A DNA stretch of 64,000 nt from Dehalobacter alkaniphilus (GCA_040500365.1 CP148031.1:3267988-3331987); one strand, 5' to 3'; counted from the stretch's first letter, positions 1-9,081 are shown. The notes: generated by a model not told the origin, from the sequence alone. Translations and numbers: made by a program.

Positions 1-2
1 TC

Positions 3-1211
3 ATTCTTCCTTTTGGTACTTTGAGAGAAATCCTTCCTATTATATGTGACGGACAAATCACTACTGATTTCAAGGATGCCAGAGAGATTGATTATAAGTG
101 CGATGTCTCACTCTACGATTACCAGAAAATAGCCGTGGATGCTTTGGTTGAAGCTCATTACGGTATTCTCCAAAGTCGAGCGGCATCCGGGAAAACCCAA
201 ATGGGAATCGCTCTTGTCGGAAAGCTCGGTCGGAAAACGCTCTGGCTCACTCATACCAAAGACCTCTTGAAGCAAAGTATGGACAGAGCCAAAGCGTACA
301 TCGACAATTCGCTCATCGGCACGATTACCGAAGGTAAGGTCAATATCGGCAGGGGCATAACCTTTGCGACAGTACAGACCATGTGCAAACTCGACCTTGC
401 TCAATATCTCCACGAATGGGATGTCATCATTGTGGACGAGGTTCACCGGGTCTGCGGAAGTCCTACGGCGATGAGTATGTTTTATAAGGTTTTGAACTCT
501 CTATCAGCAAGGCACAAATACGGCTTATCGGCTACAGTACACCGGGCAGACGGCTTAATAAAGGCTACATACGCTCTGGTAGGCGGCATCGTCTACACCG
601 TACCCGATGAAGCCATAGGCGATAGGATAATGCCGGTGAGCATCCTCCCGGTCTACACAGGAATCCAATTAGGCAGAGAATGTCTGAATACCGATGGGAC
701 GCTTGCTTACGGAAAACTCATCAATTACCTCTGCGAACACGCTCTGAGGAATCGCATCATCGTGGCGAACATCGTGGAAAATGCACCGTTTTCGTCCCTC
801 ATTCTTTCGGACAGGCTCGAACACCTACGGTCACTCATGGCTATGCTGCCCGATTCTCTGAGGAAACAAGCCGTAATGGTGGATGGCACAATGACATCGA
901 AGAAAGCCAAAGCAGAGCGGGAAAAAGCGTTGGAGGATATGCGAAACGGCAAGAAACGGTTTCTGTTTGCTACCTTTGCTCTCGCCAAAGAGGGTCTTGA
1001 CCTCCCGATTCTGGAACGGCTCTATCTCACTACCCCTCAGACAGATTATGCGGTCGTTACGCAAAGTACCGGCAGGATAGCGAGAACCGCCGAAGATAAG
1101 GACGAGCCGATTGCCTATGACTATGTGGACGATATGCGGTTCGCAGAAAGAGCCTTTAAGAAGCGTTGCACCATTTATAAAAAGAACGGCTACACCATCA
1201 TTGAGCCGTGA
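3..1211 (+). CDS. Phage SF2 DEAD/DEAH-box helicase (5' end outside window)
   Basis: ATP-dependent nucleic-acid helicase of superfamily 2, probably for phage DNA replication or recombination. The reading frame is open to the left edge, so the true start lies upstream; the first possible internal start is TTG at 21. Counted from that TTG, Walker A (SRAASGKT) is at about residues 52-59 and the DEVH Walker B box at 139-142. The SAT motif (LSAT) and a C-terminal helicase domain ending in a QSTGRIARTAED-type motif VI follow, so both RecA-like domains are present. It opens a tightly packed + strand early operon, and the next gene has a strong ribosome binding site (AAAGGAGG at 1211). The family call is firm; the specific role is inferred from context. 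Confidence 0.85.
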   Translation: MLPFGTLREILPIICDGQITTDFKDAREIDYKCDVSLYDYQKIAVDALVEAHYGILQSRAASGKTQMGIALVGKLGRKTLWLTHTKDLLKQSMDRAKAYIDNSLIGTITEGKVNIGRGITFATVQTMCKLDLAQYLHEWDVIIVDEVHRVCGSPTAMSMFYKVLNSLSARHKYGLSATVHRADGLIKATYALVGGIVYTVPDEAIGDRIMPVSILPVYTGIQLGRECLNTDGTLAYGKLINYLCEHALRNRIIVANIVENAPFSSLILSDRLEHLRSLMAMLPDSLRKQAVMVDGTMTSKKAKAEREKALEDMRNGKKRFLFATFALAKEGLDLPILERLYLTTPQTDYAVVTQSTGRIARTAEDKDEPIAYDYVDDMRFAERAFKKRCTIYKKNGYTIIEP

Positions 1212-1224
1212 AAGGAGGAAAACG

Positions 1225-1902
1225 ATGAGGGTCTTAGTGGCTTGTGAGGAAAGTCAAGCCGTAACCAAAGAATTGAGAAAATTGGGACATGAAGCTTATT
1301 CCTGTGACCTCGAACCATGTAGCGGCGGTCATCCCGAATGGCACTTACAGCAAGATGTCATCCCCCTACTGGCTGAAAAATGGGACATGATTATCGCTTT
1401 TCCTCCCTGTACATATCTGAGTAATGTCGGTGCAAACAGGCTTTTCCCTCAGAGTGGCGTTATCAATCAAGAGCGATATGAAAAAGGCTTAAAAGCAAAA
1501 GAGTTCTTCATGCAGTTCTACAACGCAGATTGCCCCCGGATTGCGATTGAGAACCCGATTGCTACCAAAATATATGAGCTGCCGCCTTATGCGCAGATTA
1601 TCCAACCTTATGAATACGGTCATCCTTTCTCGAAGAAAACCTGTCTGTGGCTCAAAGGTCTGCCAAAACTCGTCCCCACAGAGATTCTTGATAGAGGGAG
1701 AGAGAGAGTGACCAGTTGGGTATCTGGCGGTTCAAAGAACTCAAAGGGCGAACCTCGTAAGAACAAAGGCACGAAAATCCGGGACGCAAAGACACGTTCC
1801 AAAACCTTCCCCGGCATAGCGAAAGCGATGGCTGAACAATGGGGAGGAAAAGTCGAAACGAAAGCCGCTTTGATGGCTTGGTTAGATGAACTTTTGGCAT
1901 AA
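1225..1902 (+). CDS. Phage cytosine-C5-methyltransferase-like protein
   Basis: A 225-residue protein resembling small phage DNA cytosine methyltransferases. It begins with a Rossmann-type strand (MRVLVACEESQAV) followed by a SAM-binding-like acidic segment. A FPPC motif (IIAFPPCTYLSN) matches the PC catalytic motif IV of C5-MTases, and an ENP motif (AIENPIATK) resembles motif VI. It is shorter than full bacterial C5-MTases and lacks an obvious target-recognition domain. The ATG at 1225 follows AAAGGAGG with ideal spacing, so the longer upstream in-frame extension is rejected. A role in self-protection or genome modification is inferred. Confidence 0.7.
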   Translation: MRVLVACEESQAVTKELRKLGHEAYSCDLEPCSGGHPEWHLQQDVIPLLAEKWDMIIAFPPCTYLSNVGANRLFPQSGVINQERYEKGLKAKEFFMQFYNADCPRIAIENPIATKIYELPPYAQIIQPYEYGHPFSKKTCLWLKGLPKLVPTEILDRGRERVTSWVSGGSKNSKGEPRKNKGTKIRDAKTRSKTFPGIAKAMAEQWGGKVETKAALMAWLDELLA

Positions 1903-1914
1903 GGAGGTCAACGC

Positions 1915-3783
1915 ATGATTCACATTTTCGATATTGAGTGTTTCCGATACGATTGGTTGGTCGTTTTCAAGGATATTTCCACCGGCGAATACACGGTCAT
2001 ACATAACGACAACGCCGCAGTAAAACGCTTTATGACCGCAGACCGGCTCTTGTGCGGATTCAACTCAAAGCATTACGACAATCACATTCTTAAAGCTATT
2101 TTATGCGGAGCGGATAACGCTCTTGTAAAAGAGATAAATGATTACATCATAAGTGGACGGCAAGGGTTTGAGCATTGGTTCATCAAGGAAAACAAGGCTT
2201 GGTTTGACAGCTTCGATATTCGTGATGATATGCAACAGGGATTATCTCTAAAAGCAATCGAAGGTCATTTAGGTTTGAACGTGGAAGAAACCTCCGTTCC
2301 ATTCGACATCGATAGACCACTCACGGAAGTCGAACTCGAAGAGGTTATCGAATACTGTAAGCACGATGTCGATACGGCTGAAAAGCTCGTAAAGCTCCGT
2401 AAGAATTATCTCAAATGTAAGCAAATGCTCGGAGAAATGAAGGGTATTCCTGCTCAAAAAGCTCTATACATGACAAACGCCAAAGTTACCGCCGCTTATC
2501 TTGGAGCGAGAAAACAAGAATGGGACGATGGGAGAGTTTACGAATATCCTCCGAACCTTGATAAAGACATCATACCAAAAGAAGTTATCGAGTTCTTTGA
2601 CACCATTAACGATACATCAATTCCCGATGAAAAGTTATTTAAGACCTCTCTCACAATCAACATCGGAAATTGCCCCTGTAAATTCGCTTGGGGTGGTGTA
2701 CATGGCTCTTTACTCTGCTATAACGAACAAAGCACCGACAGTCGGGTAATCCAAAACAGGGATGTTTCCTCGCTATATCCGAGTTTAATTATCGAATATA
2801 ACTACCTATCAAGGAATGTGGAATCGCCAGAGTTCTTTAAGCAAACCAAAGATATCCGAATTAAGGCGAAACATGAGGGCGATACAGAAACAGCAAACAC
2901 CTTGAAGCTACCCTTGAACATCGTATCGGGAGCGACAGAACAGTCGTACAACGATTTATACGACCCCCGACAGGCAAGGTCAATGCGGATAACAGGTCAG
3001 ATGTTTCTCACAGAGCTTGCAGTAAAGCTGATAACCGCTTGCAAGACCTTTAAGATGCTGAACCTCAATACAGACGGTATTATGTACTCCGTTGACAAAA
3101 ACGAGTTACCGATAGTTGACCGTATCTGTAAGGAATGGGAGCAAAATTCACGCTTTGAATTGGAAACAGATAACCTCAAAGCGGTATGGATTAAAGACGT
3201 AAACAATCTGCTTTCGGTCGATGTAAAAGGAAAAATCAAGACAGTAGGTGGTTATCTCAATCACGGCATTGTTGATAACAAGGGAGCTTGGAACATCAAC
3301 AATAATGCGGTCATTGTGAAAAAAGCCATTATTGACTATTTCGTAAAAGGTATCCCAGTGGAAAAAACCATAACTGAATGCAATGACATTTTCGAGTTTC
3401 AGTTCATTGCAAAAGCCGGAACTAAATACAAAGAAGCCTATCATCTTGTGAACGATGAGAAAATTCCAGTCCAAAAAGTCAACCGGGTTTATGCCAGTAA
3501 AAACCCTATTTACGGAAAACTCCACAAAGTTAAGGCATCCGATGATAGCGAAGCAAAAATTGAGTCCCTACCAGACCATTGCATTATCGACAACGATAAC
3601 AAGCTGACTATTGATGATGTAGACAAGCAGTTCTACATCGACATGGCTCAGAAGCGAATTAACGATTTTCTTGGTATTAAGCCAGAAAAAGTCAGAAAAA
3701 CACGGAAGAAAAAGCTCACAAAGAAAGATTGGGCTAAGTTTTGGAAAGAAGTCTTTGAGATTTTGGAGGGTTGTTATGAATGA
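1915..3783 (+). CDS. Phage family B DNA polymerase
   Basis: Replicative phage DNA polymerase, 622 residues. The N-terminal 3'-5' exonuclease motifs are visible: FDIE (D6, E8), NSKHYD (N50-D55) and YCKHD (147-151). Polymerase motif A is RDVSSLYPS (D283), motif B begins at K331 (KLPLNIVSGA) and motif C is NTDG (385-388). Motif C therefore has NTD where DTD is usual. The protein is short for family B and no thumb expansion is recognised. The C-terminus is lysine-rich. The next gene begins inside its last codons (ATG 3776), so the two are translationally coupled. Confidence 0.88.
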   Translation: MIHIFDIECFRYDWLVVFKDISTGEYTVIHNDNAAVKRFMTADRLLCGFNSKHYDNHILKAILCGADNALVKEINDYIISGRQGFEHWFIKENKAWFDSFDIRDDMQQGLSLKAIEGHLGLNVEETSVPFDIDRPLTEVELEEVIEYCKHDVDTAEKLVKLRKNYLKCKQMLGEMKGIPAQKALYMTNAKVTAAYLGARKQEWDDGRVYEYPPNLDKDIIPKEVIEFFDTINDTSIPDEKLFKTSLTINIGNCPCKFAWGGVHGSLLCYNEQSTDSRVIQNRDVSSLYPSLIIEYNYLSRNVESPEFFKQTKDIRIKAKHEGDTETANTLKLPLNIVSGATEQSYNDLYDPRQARSMRITGQMFLTELAVKLITACKTFKMLNLNTDGIMYSVDKNELPIVDRICKEWEQNSRFELETDNLKAVWIKDVNNLLSVDVKGKIKTVGGYLNHGIVDNKGAWNINNNAVIVKKAIIDYFVKGIPVEKTITECNDIFEFQFIAKAGTKYKEAYHLVNDEKIPVQKVNRVYASKNPIYGKLHKVKASDDSEAKIESLPDHCIIDNDNKLTIDDVDKQFYIDMAQKRINDFLGIKPEKVRKTRKKKLTKKDWAKFWKEVFEILEGCYE

Positions 3784-4162
3784 AATCTATTACGCTCACT
3801 CTATTTGGAAATACGATACCGAAATCGAAAAATACGAAATCGAACTTATCCAAAAAGCGTTTCCAAATAGTAAACTTATAAATCCTAACGGTGATATTCC
3901 TCATGGTAGCGAGGATGAATCAAAAATTATGGACGATTGCTTTGCGGTCGTATCGAAATGTGACAGCCTTGTTTTCAGCAGTTTAAGCGGAGTTATTGGT
4001 AAAGGTGTGCATGATGAAATACAGCAAGCCTTTATCCAAAGAAAACCAGTATATTACCTTAACGAACATGGTCTGAAACTTATCGACCTGCATGACATTG
4101 ATTTCATTGAAACTGGCGAAAAAAGTCAGAGGATATATGCGATAGTGAGGATTTCCCAATGA
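3776..4162 (+). CDS. Nucleoside 2-deoxyribosyltransferase-like protein
   Basis: A 128-residue single-domain protein. The start (MNEIYYAHSIW) and the overall pattern resemble the nucleoside 2-deoxyribosyltransferase/DUF4406 Rossmann-like superfamily, whose members begin with a YxAHP-like strand. The segment DSLVFSSLSGVIGKGVHDEI looks like the family's substrate loop. The ATG at 3776 overlaps the polymerase stop by 8 bp; the in-frame extension back to 3671 lies inside the polymerase gene and is rejected. A nucleotide salvage or modification role is inferred only. Confidence 0.5.
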   Translation: MNEIYYAHSIWKYDTEIEKYEIELIQKAFPNSKLINPNGDIPHGSEDESKIMDDCFAVVSKCDSLVFSSLSGVIGKGVHDEIQQAFIQRKPVYYLNEHGLKLIDLHDIDFIETGEKSQRIYAIVRISQ

Positions 4163-5592
4163 AGGTCTGTTGGTTCTCAGCCGGAGTGAGCAGTTTCATA
4201 GCAGCATACCTCGTGAGAGATACGCTCGATAAAATTATCTACTGCCATATCGACAACCAACATCCCGATACTCTCCGCTTCGTAAAGGATTGCGAAAAAG
4301 CTCTCGGCATCCCGATTGAGATAATTCAATCCAAATACAAATCGGTTGAGAACGTCATACAGGCTTTCCAGTTCGTTAATTCGAGGTATGGTGCAAAGTG
4401 TACGGATATTCTGAAAAAGCGTGTCCGTAAGGAATGGGAATACGAGCAAGGTCGGGTCGAGCTTACTTACGTTTGGGGATATGACTGTACCGAAAAGCAC
4501 AGAGCAGAACGGATTGAGGAAGCAGACCCCGACCATATTCACGAGTTCCCTCTTATAGAGAGAGGACTTACTAAAGAGGACGTTCACGGAATGTTAAAAC
4601 AGCTCGGTATCAAACGTCCGGCTATGTACGATTTGGGCTATCGCAACAATAACTGTGTCGGTTGTGTTAAAGGAGGAATGGGCTATTGGAACAAGATACG
4701 AGTTGACTTCCCCGAAGTCTTTGAAAGACGAGCAAAACAGGAAAGAGAAATAGGACATACCTGTATCAAGGGTGTCTACCTCGATGAATTAGACCCAAAG
4801 CGTGGACGCATCGAGGACGAGATTATGGACGATTGCAGTATTGCGTGTCAAATAAATCTTAATTACGAAAGTGAGGAAATCACAATGGCAACAACAAAAG
4901 GACTCCTTCAAAAGATTCAGATTCTTCAAGAGGAAATGGCTTCTCACTCTTGGGAGAAAGACGGCATCAACCGTCATCAGTCGTATAAGTACGTCACAGA
5001 GAAGCAGTACAAACAGGTTTTCAAGGCAGCTCTTCGCAAAGCCGGTCTGATTTGGAAGATGGAAACGCTCTCCCATGAGTTCATTCCCGCCGTATCAGAC
5101 AAGATGCACCTTGTTCTCTGCCAGTTCAGAGGACAGCTTATCGACCCCGACACCGGGGAGCGTGAAGAATATCTCTTCTCCGGCTCTGGTGCGGACAACG
5201 GCGATAAGGCTCTCTACAAGGCGGTCACAGGTGGTCATAAGTTCTTCTTGGCCGGTAATTTCAACGTAGCTGAGGACAACGACCCCGAAAATGACACGGA
5301 CGATGTTCCGAAGCCGGTCTACACTTCCCCCGAAAAACGTGAGGAAGTCAAAGAAAATCTGCTCGACAAAGACGGCGTAGCTACCAAAATGCAGATTACC
5401 TCTCTGAAAAAAGCTCTTAAACTGCTCCGTGAAGCTGACCCCTCGCAGGAAGAATTTATCGCTCAGATTGCCGAAAAGACTGAGAACTTCACCAAAATCA
5501 AGAAAAAGGCTTGCGAAGAACTCATTCTCAAAATCGGCGAAATGACCGAAGCTGCCGCCAATGGTGGAGGAAGCGAGGATAAGTCCGCATGA
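4159..5592 (+). CDS. PP-loop ATPase (PAPS reductase-like) fused to ERF annealing protein
   Basis: A 477-residue two-part protein. Residues 1 to about 235 look like an adenine nucleotide alpha-hydrolase/PAPS-reductase-like domain, with the PP-loop SAGVSS near residue 8 and a CVGC cluster plus a further Cys. Residues from about 243 match the ERF family of phage single-strand annealing recombinases, including the GSGADNGDKALYKAVTGG segment; the tail is acidic and low complexity. At the junction, ATG 4885 (residue 243) sits 8-10 nt after a GTGAGG Shine-Dalgarno-like sequence, so the ERF half may also be made separately. An exonuclease gene follows shortly downstream, as expected for an ERF recombination pair. 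Confidence 0.75.
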   Translation: MKVCWFSAGVSSFIAAYLVRDTLDKIIYCHIDNQHPDTLRFVKDCEKALGIPIEIIQSKYKSVENVIQAFQFVNSRYGAKCTDILKKRVRKEWEYEQGRVELTYVWGYDCTEKHRAERIEEADPDHIHEFPLIERGLTKEDVHGMLKQLGIKRPAMYDLGYRNNNCVGCVKGGMGYWNKIRVDFPEVFERRAKQEREIGHTCIKGVYLDELDPKRGRIEDEIMDDCSIACQINLNYESEEITMATTKGLLQKIQILQEEMASHSWEKDGINRHQSYKYVTEKQYKQVFKAALRKAGLIWKMETLSHEFIPAVSDKMHLVLCQFRGQLIDPDTGEREEYLFSGSGADNGDKALYKAVTGGHKFFLAGNFNVAEDNDPENDTDDVPKPVYTSPEKREEVKENLLDKDGVATKMQITSLKKALKLLREADPSQEEFIAQIAEKTENFTKIKKKACEELILKIGEMTEAAANGGGSEDKSA

Positions 5593-5786
5593 GTATTCAG
5601 AGAGAGGGTAGAGCTTACGTTCCTACCTGTGACATCTGTGGCGATACCCTGCCGGACGAATACGACTTCAACGATGCTGTAAACGCCAAAAAGCGTGAAG
5701 GCTGGAAAAGTCGGAAAGTCAATGGCGAGTGGGAAGATGTCTGCACTTGCTGTCAACTCGAAGGACAGGAGGGTAAGTCCAGATGA
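5589..5786 (+). CDS. Small zinc-ribbon-like protein
   Basis: 65 residues, starting at an ATGA overlap with the ERF gene stop. Two CxxC pairs (CDIC near residue 14 and CTCC near the C-terminus) suggest one bound zinc. Function unknown. It lies between the annealing protein and exonuclease genes, which suggests an accessory role in recombination but does not prove it. Confidence 0.55.
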   Translation: MSIQREGRAYVPTCDICGDTLPDEYDFNDAVNAKKREGWKSRKVNGEWEDVCTCCQLEGQEGKSR

Positions 5787-5968
5787 GCAGAGCAATTCGG
5801 TCTTATCCGAAAGAAGAACGCAAATCAGTAATCAATCGCCGTCTGGCACAGCCGGAGGAAAAGCAAGGGCTTGGCTATTGGGCGGCGAGGGATGCAACGA
5901 AAGGAGTGAGCGGTAATGAAATGGCTCAAAACCAATCAAATCAAGATAGACCCGCCGAAGAAGCCTAA
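5783..5968 (+). CDS. Hypothetical small phage protein
   Basis: 61 residues, basic N-terminus, no recognised domain. The ATG at 5783 overlaps the previous stop and is preceded by GGAGGG at the usual distance, which supports translation. Its end overlaps the start of the exonuclease gene (5916) in another frame, so one of the two overlapping stretches is probably dispensable. Moderate to low confidence. Confidence 0.4.
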   Translation: MSRAIRSYPKEERKSVINRRLAQPEEKQGLGYWAARDATKGVSGNEMAQNQSNQDRPAEEA

Positions 5969-6965
5969 AAAGCTGACCGGCACGAGATTCGCTTCTGTCC
6001 TCGATTTGGACAGATGGAATACCCCCTTTAAGACTTGGTGCGCCGTCACCAGAACCTATGAAGAGCCTTTTATCGGCAATAAGTACACCGAAGCCGGTAA
6101 GGTTATCGAACCTAAAATCATCGCCTATCTGAACAAGGTCTATTTCTTCGGTGACTTGAAATCCCCGACCGACATTTACGGAAAGGACTATTTCAGCAAG
6201 ACTTACGGCGATTTCTTCAAGGATGTGTCTGTGTTCGGCGGTATGTGGGATGCCCTGTACTACGAGGACGGTAAGGTCGCAACGGTTATCGAAATCAAGA
6301 CCACCAAACGAGCGGAGGATTGGTCGAAGGGTGCGCCCATGTATTACGCCCTGCAAGCTGCTCTGTACGCTCACTTACTCGGAGTTGACGATGTGGTCAT
6401 GGTCGCTTCTTTCCTCGAAGAGAAGGACTACGACAAGCCGGAGAAATTCGTTCCGTCAAGCGATAACACCATCATCGATGAGTTCAAGATTTCAGAGCGT
6501 TTCCCGCAGTTTCAAACGTACCTTGACCGGGCGATGGATTGGTGGAACAAGTACGTTGTCACCGGCACTTCCCCCGCTTTCGATGAAAAAGCCGATGCGG
6601 ACATTCTCAAAGAACTTCGCAAGAATAGTATTTCGGCTGATACCGACATTGCCGCCCTGCTTGCGGAAGGTGAAGCTCTCAAAGCTAAGATTGACGGCGT
6701 TATGGACACCATCACAGAGGATGACAAACGGTTGAAGGTGGTCACAGACCTCATCAAACAGCATTGTTTGAGCCAATTCCGGGACGGCGATAAGAAAGTC
6801 GCTGTTACAGGTAAGGCGTATGAGTGGGTCGTGAGCCGTACAGAGAGTACGGAAATCGACAAAGATGCTCTGAAAGCGGACGGTCTGCTTGATAAATACA
6901 CCAAACCGAAAGCGTCCTACCGCATTACCCAAAGTCTGATTAAGAAGGAGGAAAAATCCGCATGA
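5916..6965 (+). CDS. YqaJ/RecB-like phage exonuclease
   Basis: 349-residue PD-(D/E)XK nuclease, the expected partner of the ERF protein in phage double-strand-break recombination. An early Glu in a NKYTEAGKVIEP segment is followed by the catalytic GGMWDAL ... VIEIKTTK (D ... ExK), then ALQAALYAHLLGV, which matches the QxxxY helix of lambda-exonuclease/RecB nucleases. The C-terminal third is helical and charged. ATG 5916 follows AAGGAG at 5901. Fold-level assignment is good; whether it digests 5'-3' processively is inferred. Confidence 0.8.
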   Translation: MKWLKTNQIKIDPPKKPKKLTGTRFASVLDLDRWNTPFKTWCAVTRTYEEPFIGNKYTEAGKVIEPKIIAYLNKVYFFGDLKSPTDIYGKDYFSKTYGDFFKDVSVFGGMWDALYYEDGKVATVIEIKTTKRAEDWSKGAPMYYALQAALYAHLLGVDDVVMVASFLEEKDYDKPEKFVPSSDNTIIDEFKISERFPQFQTYLDRAMDWWNKYVVTGTSPAFDEKADADILKELRKNSISADTDIAALLAEGEALKAKIDGVMDTITEDDKRLKVVTDLIKQHCLSQFRDGDKKVAVTGKAYEWVVSRTESTEIDKDALKADGLLDKYTKPKASYRITQSLIKKEEKSA

Positions 6966-7150
6966 GAAAGCTGTTTGCTCGTTTGTTCGGTCGGAAACCG
7001 ATACCCATGCCGGTAACTCTGAGCGATTGCTACCTCCTTCACCAGATGGGGTACGACATCGAGGTCAACGATGGGCGCATATCCAAAATCATAAGGAGGA
7101 AAGGTCATGGTAGAAAAACCGCCTGTAAGTCCATTCGATGCGCTGTTTAA
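6962..7150 (+). CDS. Hypothetical small phage protein
   Basis: 62 residues, starting in an ATGA overlap with the exonuclease stop and preceded by AAGGAGG. No recognised domain; the N-terminus is basic (MRKLFARLFGRK). Its 3' end overlaps the next gene by 44 bp in another frame. Confidence 0.45.
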   Translation: MRKLFARLFGRKPIPMPVTLSDCYLLHQMGYDIEVNDGRISKIIRRKGHGRKTACKSIRCAV

Positions 7151-7307
7151 GGAGATTACGGCAAGTGTCGCTACCGCCGAACTCCGCAACATGGCTGCTC
7201 AGACCTACGCTATCTTTGACGCTTATGTCAAGAGCGGCTTTACGAGAGCGGAAGCACTCGTTCTCGTAACCACCATGATAACCAATTCGATGCAGGGAGG
7301 TAAATAA
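7107..7307 (+). CDS. Hypothetical small helical phage protein
   Basis: 66 residues, ATG after a strong AAGGAGG (7093). Predicted mostly helical from composition; no recognised family. Such proteins are common beside phage recombination genes, but I cannot assign a function. Confidence 0.55.
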   Translation: MVEKPPVSPFDALFKEITASVATAELRNMAAQTYAIFDAYVKSGFTRAEALVLVTTMITNSMQGGK

Positions 7308-7309
7308 CC

Positions 7310-7837
7310 ATGTACATCAATCCTTTTGTCGCAGGAGTCCTTTGTACCCTGTTCGCCGAAGCCGTCCTGCTCGTAGCCGGTGCAATACTTTTCAACAAAA
7401 CTAAAGGAGGAAAACAACTCATGTTCAAGTCAAAGAAATTTCTCATCCTTATGCTCGTGCTGGTCTTGATAGCGGTAACGCTGTTAAGTGGATGCCAGCG
7501 ACAGTCCGACCGGGTGAGCTACAATCTGTCGTTGGAAGCGGATAACTTCAACGTGGTACGACAGCTCACAGTCATCAACACGAGGGCAGAAGATGGCAAT
7601 ATCTCGATTCTGTTCCAGATGACCGGCAACTTTTCCATCGAGAAAGAATCAGACGGCGATTTGGCTGTCATTGGTGAGGACTCAGATGGTACTTATTATA
7701 AGCACTTCGTATACCTTTCGAGGGACATTACCTACATTGTTGAGGATTTGGACAAGACCACCGTAAATAAGCACAAATTCGAGATTAACTTCAATCCTCA
7801 GATGATTGTCCCGGTCGAAGCAGTAACAATAGATTAA
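7310..7837 (+). CDS. Membrane segment plus beta-sandwich lipoprotein
   Basis: The open frame runs from ATG 7310 (after GGGAGG). It encodes a 37-residue stretch with one membrane helix, then a second Met (ATG 7421) preceded by a perfect AAAGGAGG. From 7421 the protein has a lysine start, a long hydrophobic segment and a lipobox (LLSGC), followed by an about 115-residue beta-rich domain. The second start, giving a 138-residue lipoprotein, is probably the main product; the first 37 codons look like a separate small membrane protein whose stop codon is missing. Phage lipoproteins of this kind are often involved in superinfection exclusion, but that role is inferred here. Confidence 0.7.
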   Translation: MYINPFVAGVLCTLFAEAVLLVAGAILFNKTKGGKQLMFKSKKFLILMLVLVLIAVTLLSGCQRQSDRVSYNLSLEADNFNVVRQLTVINTRAEDGNISILFQMTGNFSIEKESDGDLAVIGEDSDGTYYKHFVYLSRDITYIVEDLDKTTVNKHKFEINFNPQMIVPVEAVTID

Positions 7838-7851
7838 GGAGGAAGATAACA

Positions 7852-8346
7852 ATGGCTAAAATTCCGTTAAGCAAAGGTGGGTACTCCCCCATTCCCGAAG
7901 GAGAACATATTTTCAAGGTAGTAAGTGCTACCTACGATGACGATTTCGGCAAACTCGAAGTCGAGCTGGTCACAGCAAGCGGTCAGAAACACACCGAGAG
8001 ATTTAACCTCATCGGCGAGGACGGCGAAATCAACGAAAAAGCGCAGAACGCTTTCAGCTTCTTCGCTAAGACCGCCCTTAATAACTTCAACCTCGAAGAG
8101 ATTGACCATGAGGACATCGTTGGATGCTATCTCAAATGCACCGTGGAGCATGACATTCAGCAGTCCCGGAAAGACCCCGCAAAGACGGTCACATTCTGCA
8201 AACTCACCGATAAAGCACCGGCATCCGGCTTTGAAACCGCCGAAGCTCCCCCTGCTCCTGCTTCCTCATCGAAACCGAAAGCTGCTTCCTCTCCCGCCCC
8301 GGCCGCAAAAGGCGGTAAGGTCGATTTGGACGCTCTGCTCGGATAA
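7852..8346 (+). CDS. Probable ssDNA-binding protein (DUF669-like)
   Basis: 164 residues. The N-terminal about 115 residues look like a single beta-barrel domain (PIPEGEHIFKV, then FGKLEVELV). A Pro/Ala/Lys-rich linker follows, ending in an acidic DLDALLG tail. This OB-like domain, flexible linker and acidic tip layout is typical of phage single-strand binding proteins, and its position among replication and recombination genes fits. Strong RBS (AAGGAGG). The family name is tentative. Confidence 0.6.
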   Translation: MAKIPLSKGGYSPIPEGEHIFKVVSATYDDDFGKLEVELVTASGQKHTERFNLIGEDGEINEKAQNAFSFFAKTALNNFNLEEIDHEDIVGCYLKCTVEHDIQQSRKDPAKTVTFCKLTDKAPASGFETAEAPPAPASSSKPKAASSPAPAAKGGKVDLDALLG

Positions 8347-8360
8347 GGAGGACGAAACCT

Positions 8361-8486
8361 ATGCGTAAACTGAAACGCAACATCGCCCGGACACGGATGC
8401 TCAACGCCGGATACACGAGAATTAACAAGCGTTGGGACGATAAAGGCAGAAGCTTCTTCGCTCGTGAATGGCGTAACTGGCTGTAA
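8361..8486 (+). CDS. Small basic phage protein (41 aa)
   Basis: Starts at ATG 8361, 7 nt after AAGGAGG. The 41-residue product is very basic (MRKLKRNIARTRMLNAGYTR ...) and ends WRNWL. Possibly nucleic-acid binding. No family recognised. The RBS quality is the main support. Confidence 0.5.
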   Translation: MRKLKRNIARTRMLNAGYTRINKRWDDKGRSFFAREWRNWL

Positions 8487-8592
8487 GTAAATTCCACCGT
8501 AACGGCGGCTGCGATGAGATTCAACCAATATCGATAAGGGACTGTACGGAATGAGCCGCCCATTCCTCTTTCCCGGATAAAGGAGTATTTGT

Positions 8593-9081
8593 ATGGAACT
8601 CAAAGATTCTGGTACTCGAAGGGAATTTAACACCGGGGCTGTCCGGGACATAGCAGAAGGGGAAGGCAGATTAGATTTATGTCCGCTTGGTGTGTTCGGC
8701 ACTATCCTTGCCGATGACCTCTTGCTTAAAACCGAAAAATACATACGCACAGGCGATAAAACCCTCTTACATGAGGTACTGGCTCACTTCCTGCTCAACG
8801 AAGTCAAGGGCGGTTGGTACGATATGTTTCTCGATGTAGCCAGACAGTATGAGGATGGCTGTCAGAAATACGGTGACAGAAATTGGGAAAAAGGCATCCC
8901 CCTCCATTGTTACATCGATAGTGGCATCCGGCATTACCTTAAATATAAACGTGGCGATGATGACGAACCTCACGGCAGAGCGTTTGTCTGGAATATACTC
9001 GGAGCTTTGTGGACACAGGAACACAGACCCGAAATGATTGATTTACCATTTAAGGAGGTACGACCAAATGAACAACCGTAA
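8593..9081 (+). CDS. dATP/dGTP diphosphohydrolase-like protein (DUF5664 type)
   Basis: 162 residues. The start (MELKDSGTRREFNTGAVRDI followed by an EGEGRLDLCP-like segment) and the later GDRNWEKGIPLHCYIDSGIRHYLK segment match the phage dATP/dGTP diphosphohydrolase N-terminal family, which is related to all-alpha MazG-type NTP pyrophosphatases. Acidic and His residues (DDDEPH) fit a metal-dependent site. It probably trims purine dNTP pools during phage replication. It is immediately followed by an HD-domain hydrolase gene (overlap), so the two may act together. Confidence 0.7.
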   Translation: MELKDSGTRREFNTGAVRDIAEGEGRLDLCPLGVFGTILADDLLLKTEKYIRTGDKTLLHEVLAHFLLNEVKGGWYDMFLDVARQYEDGCQKYGDRNWEKGIPLHCYIDSGIRHYLKYKRGDDDEPHGRAFVWNILGALWTQEHRPEMIDLPFKEVRPNEQP

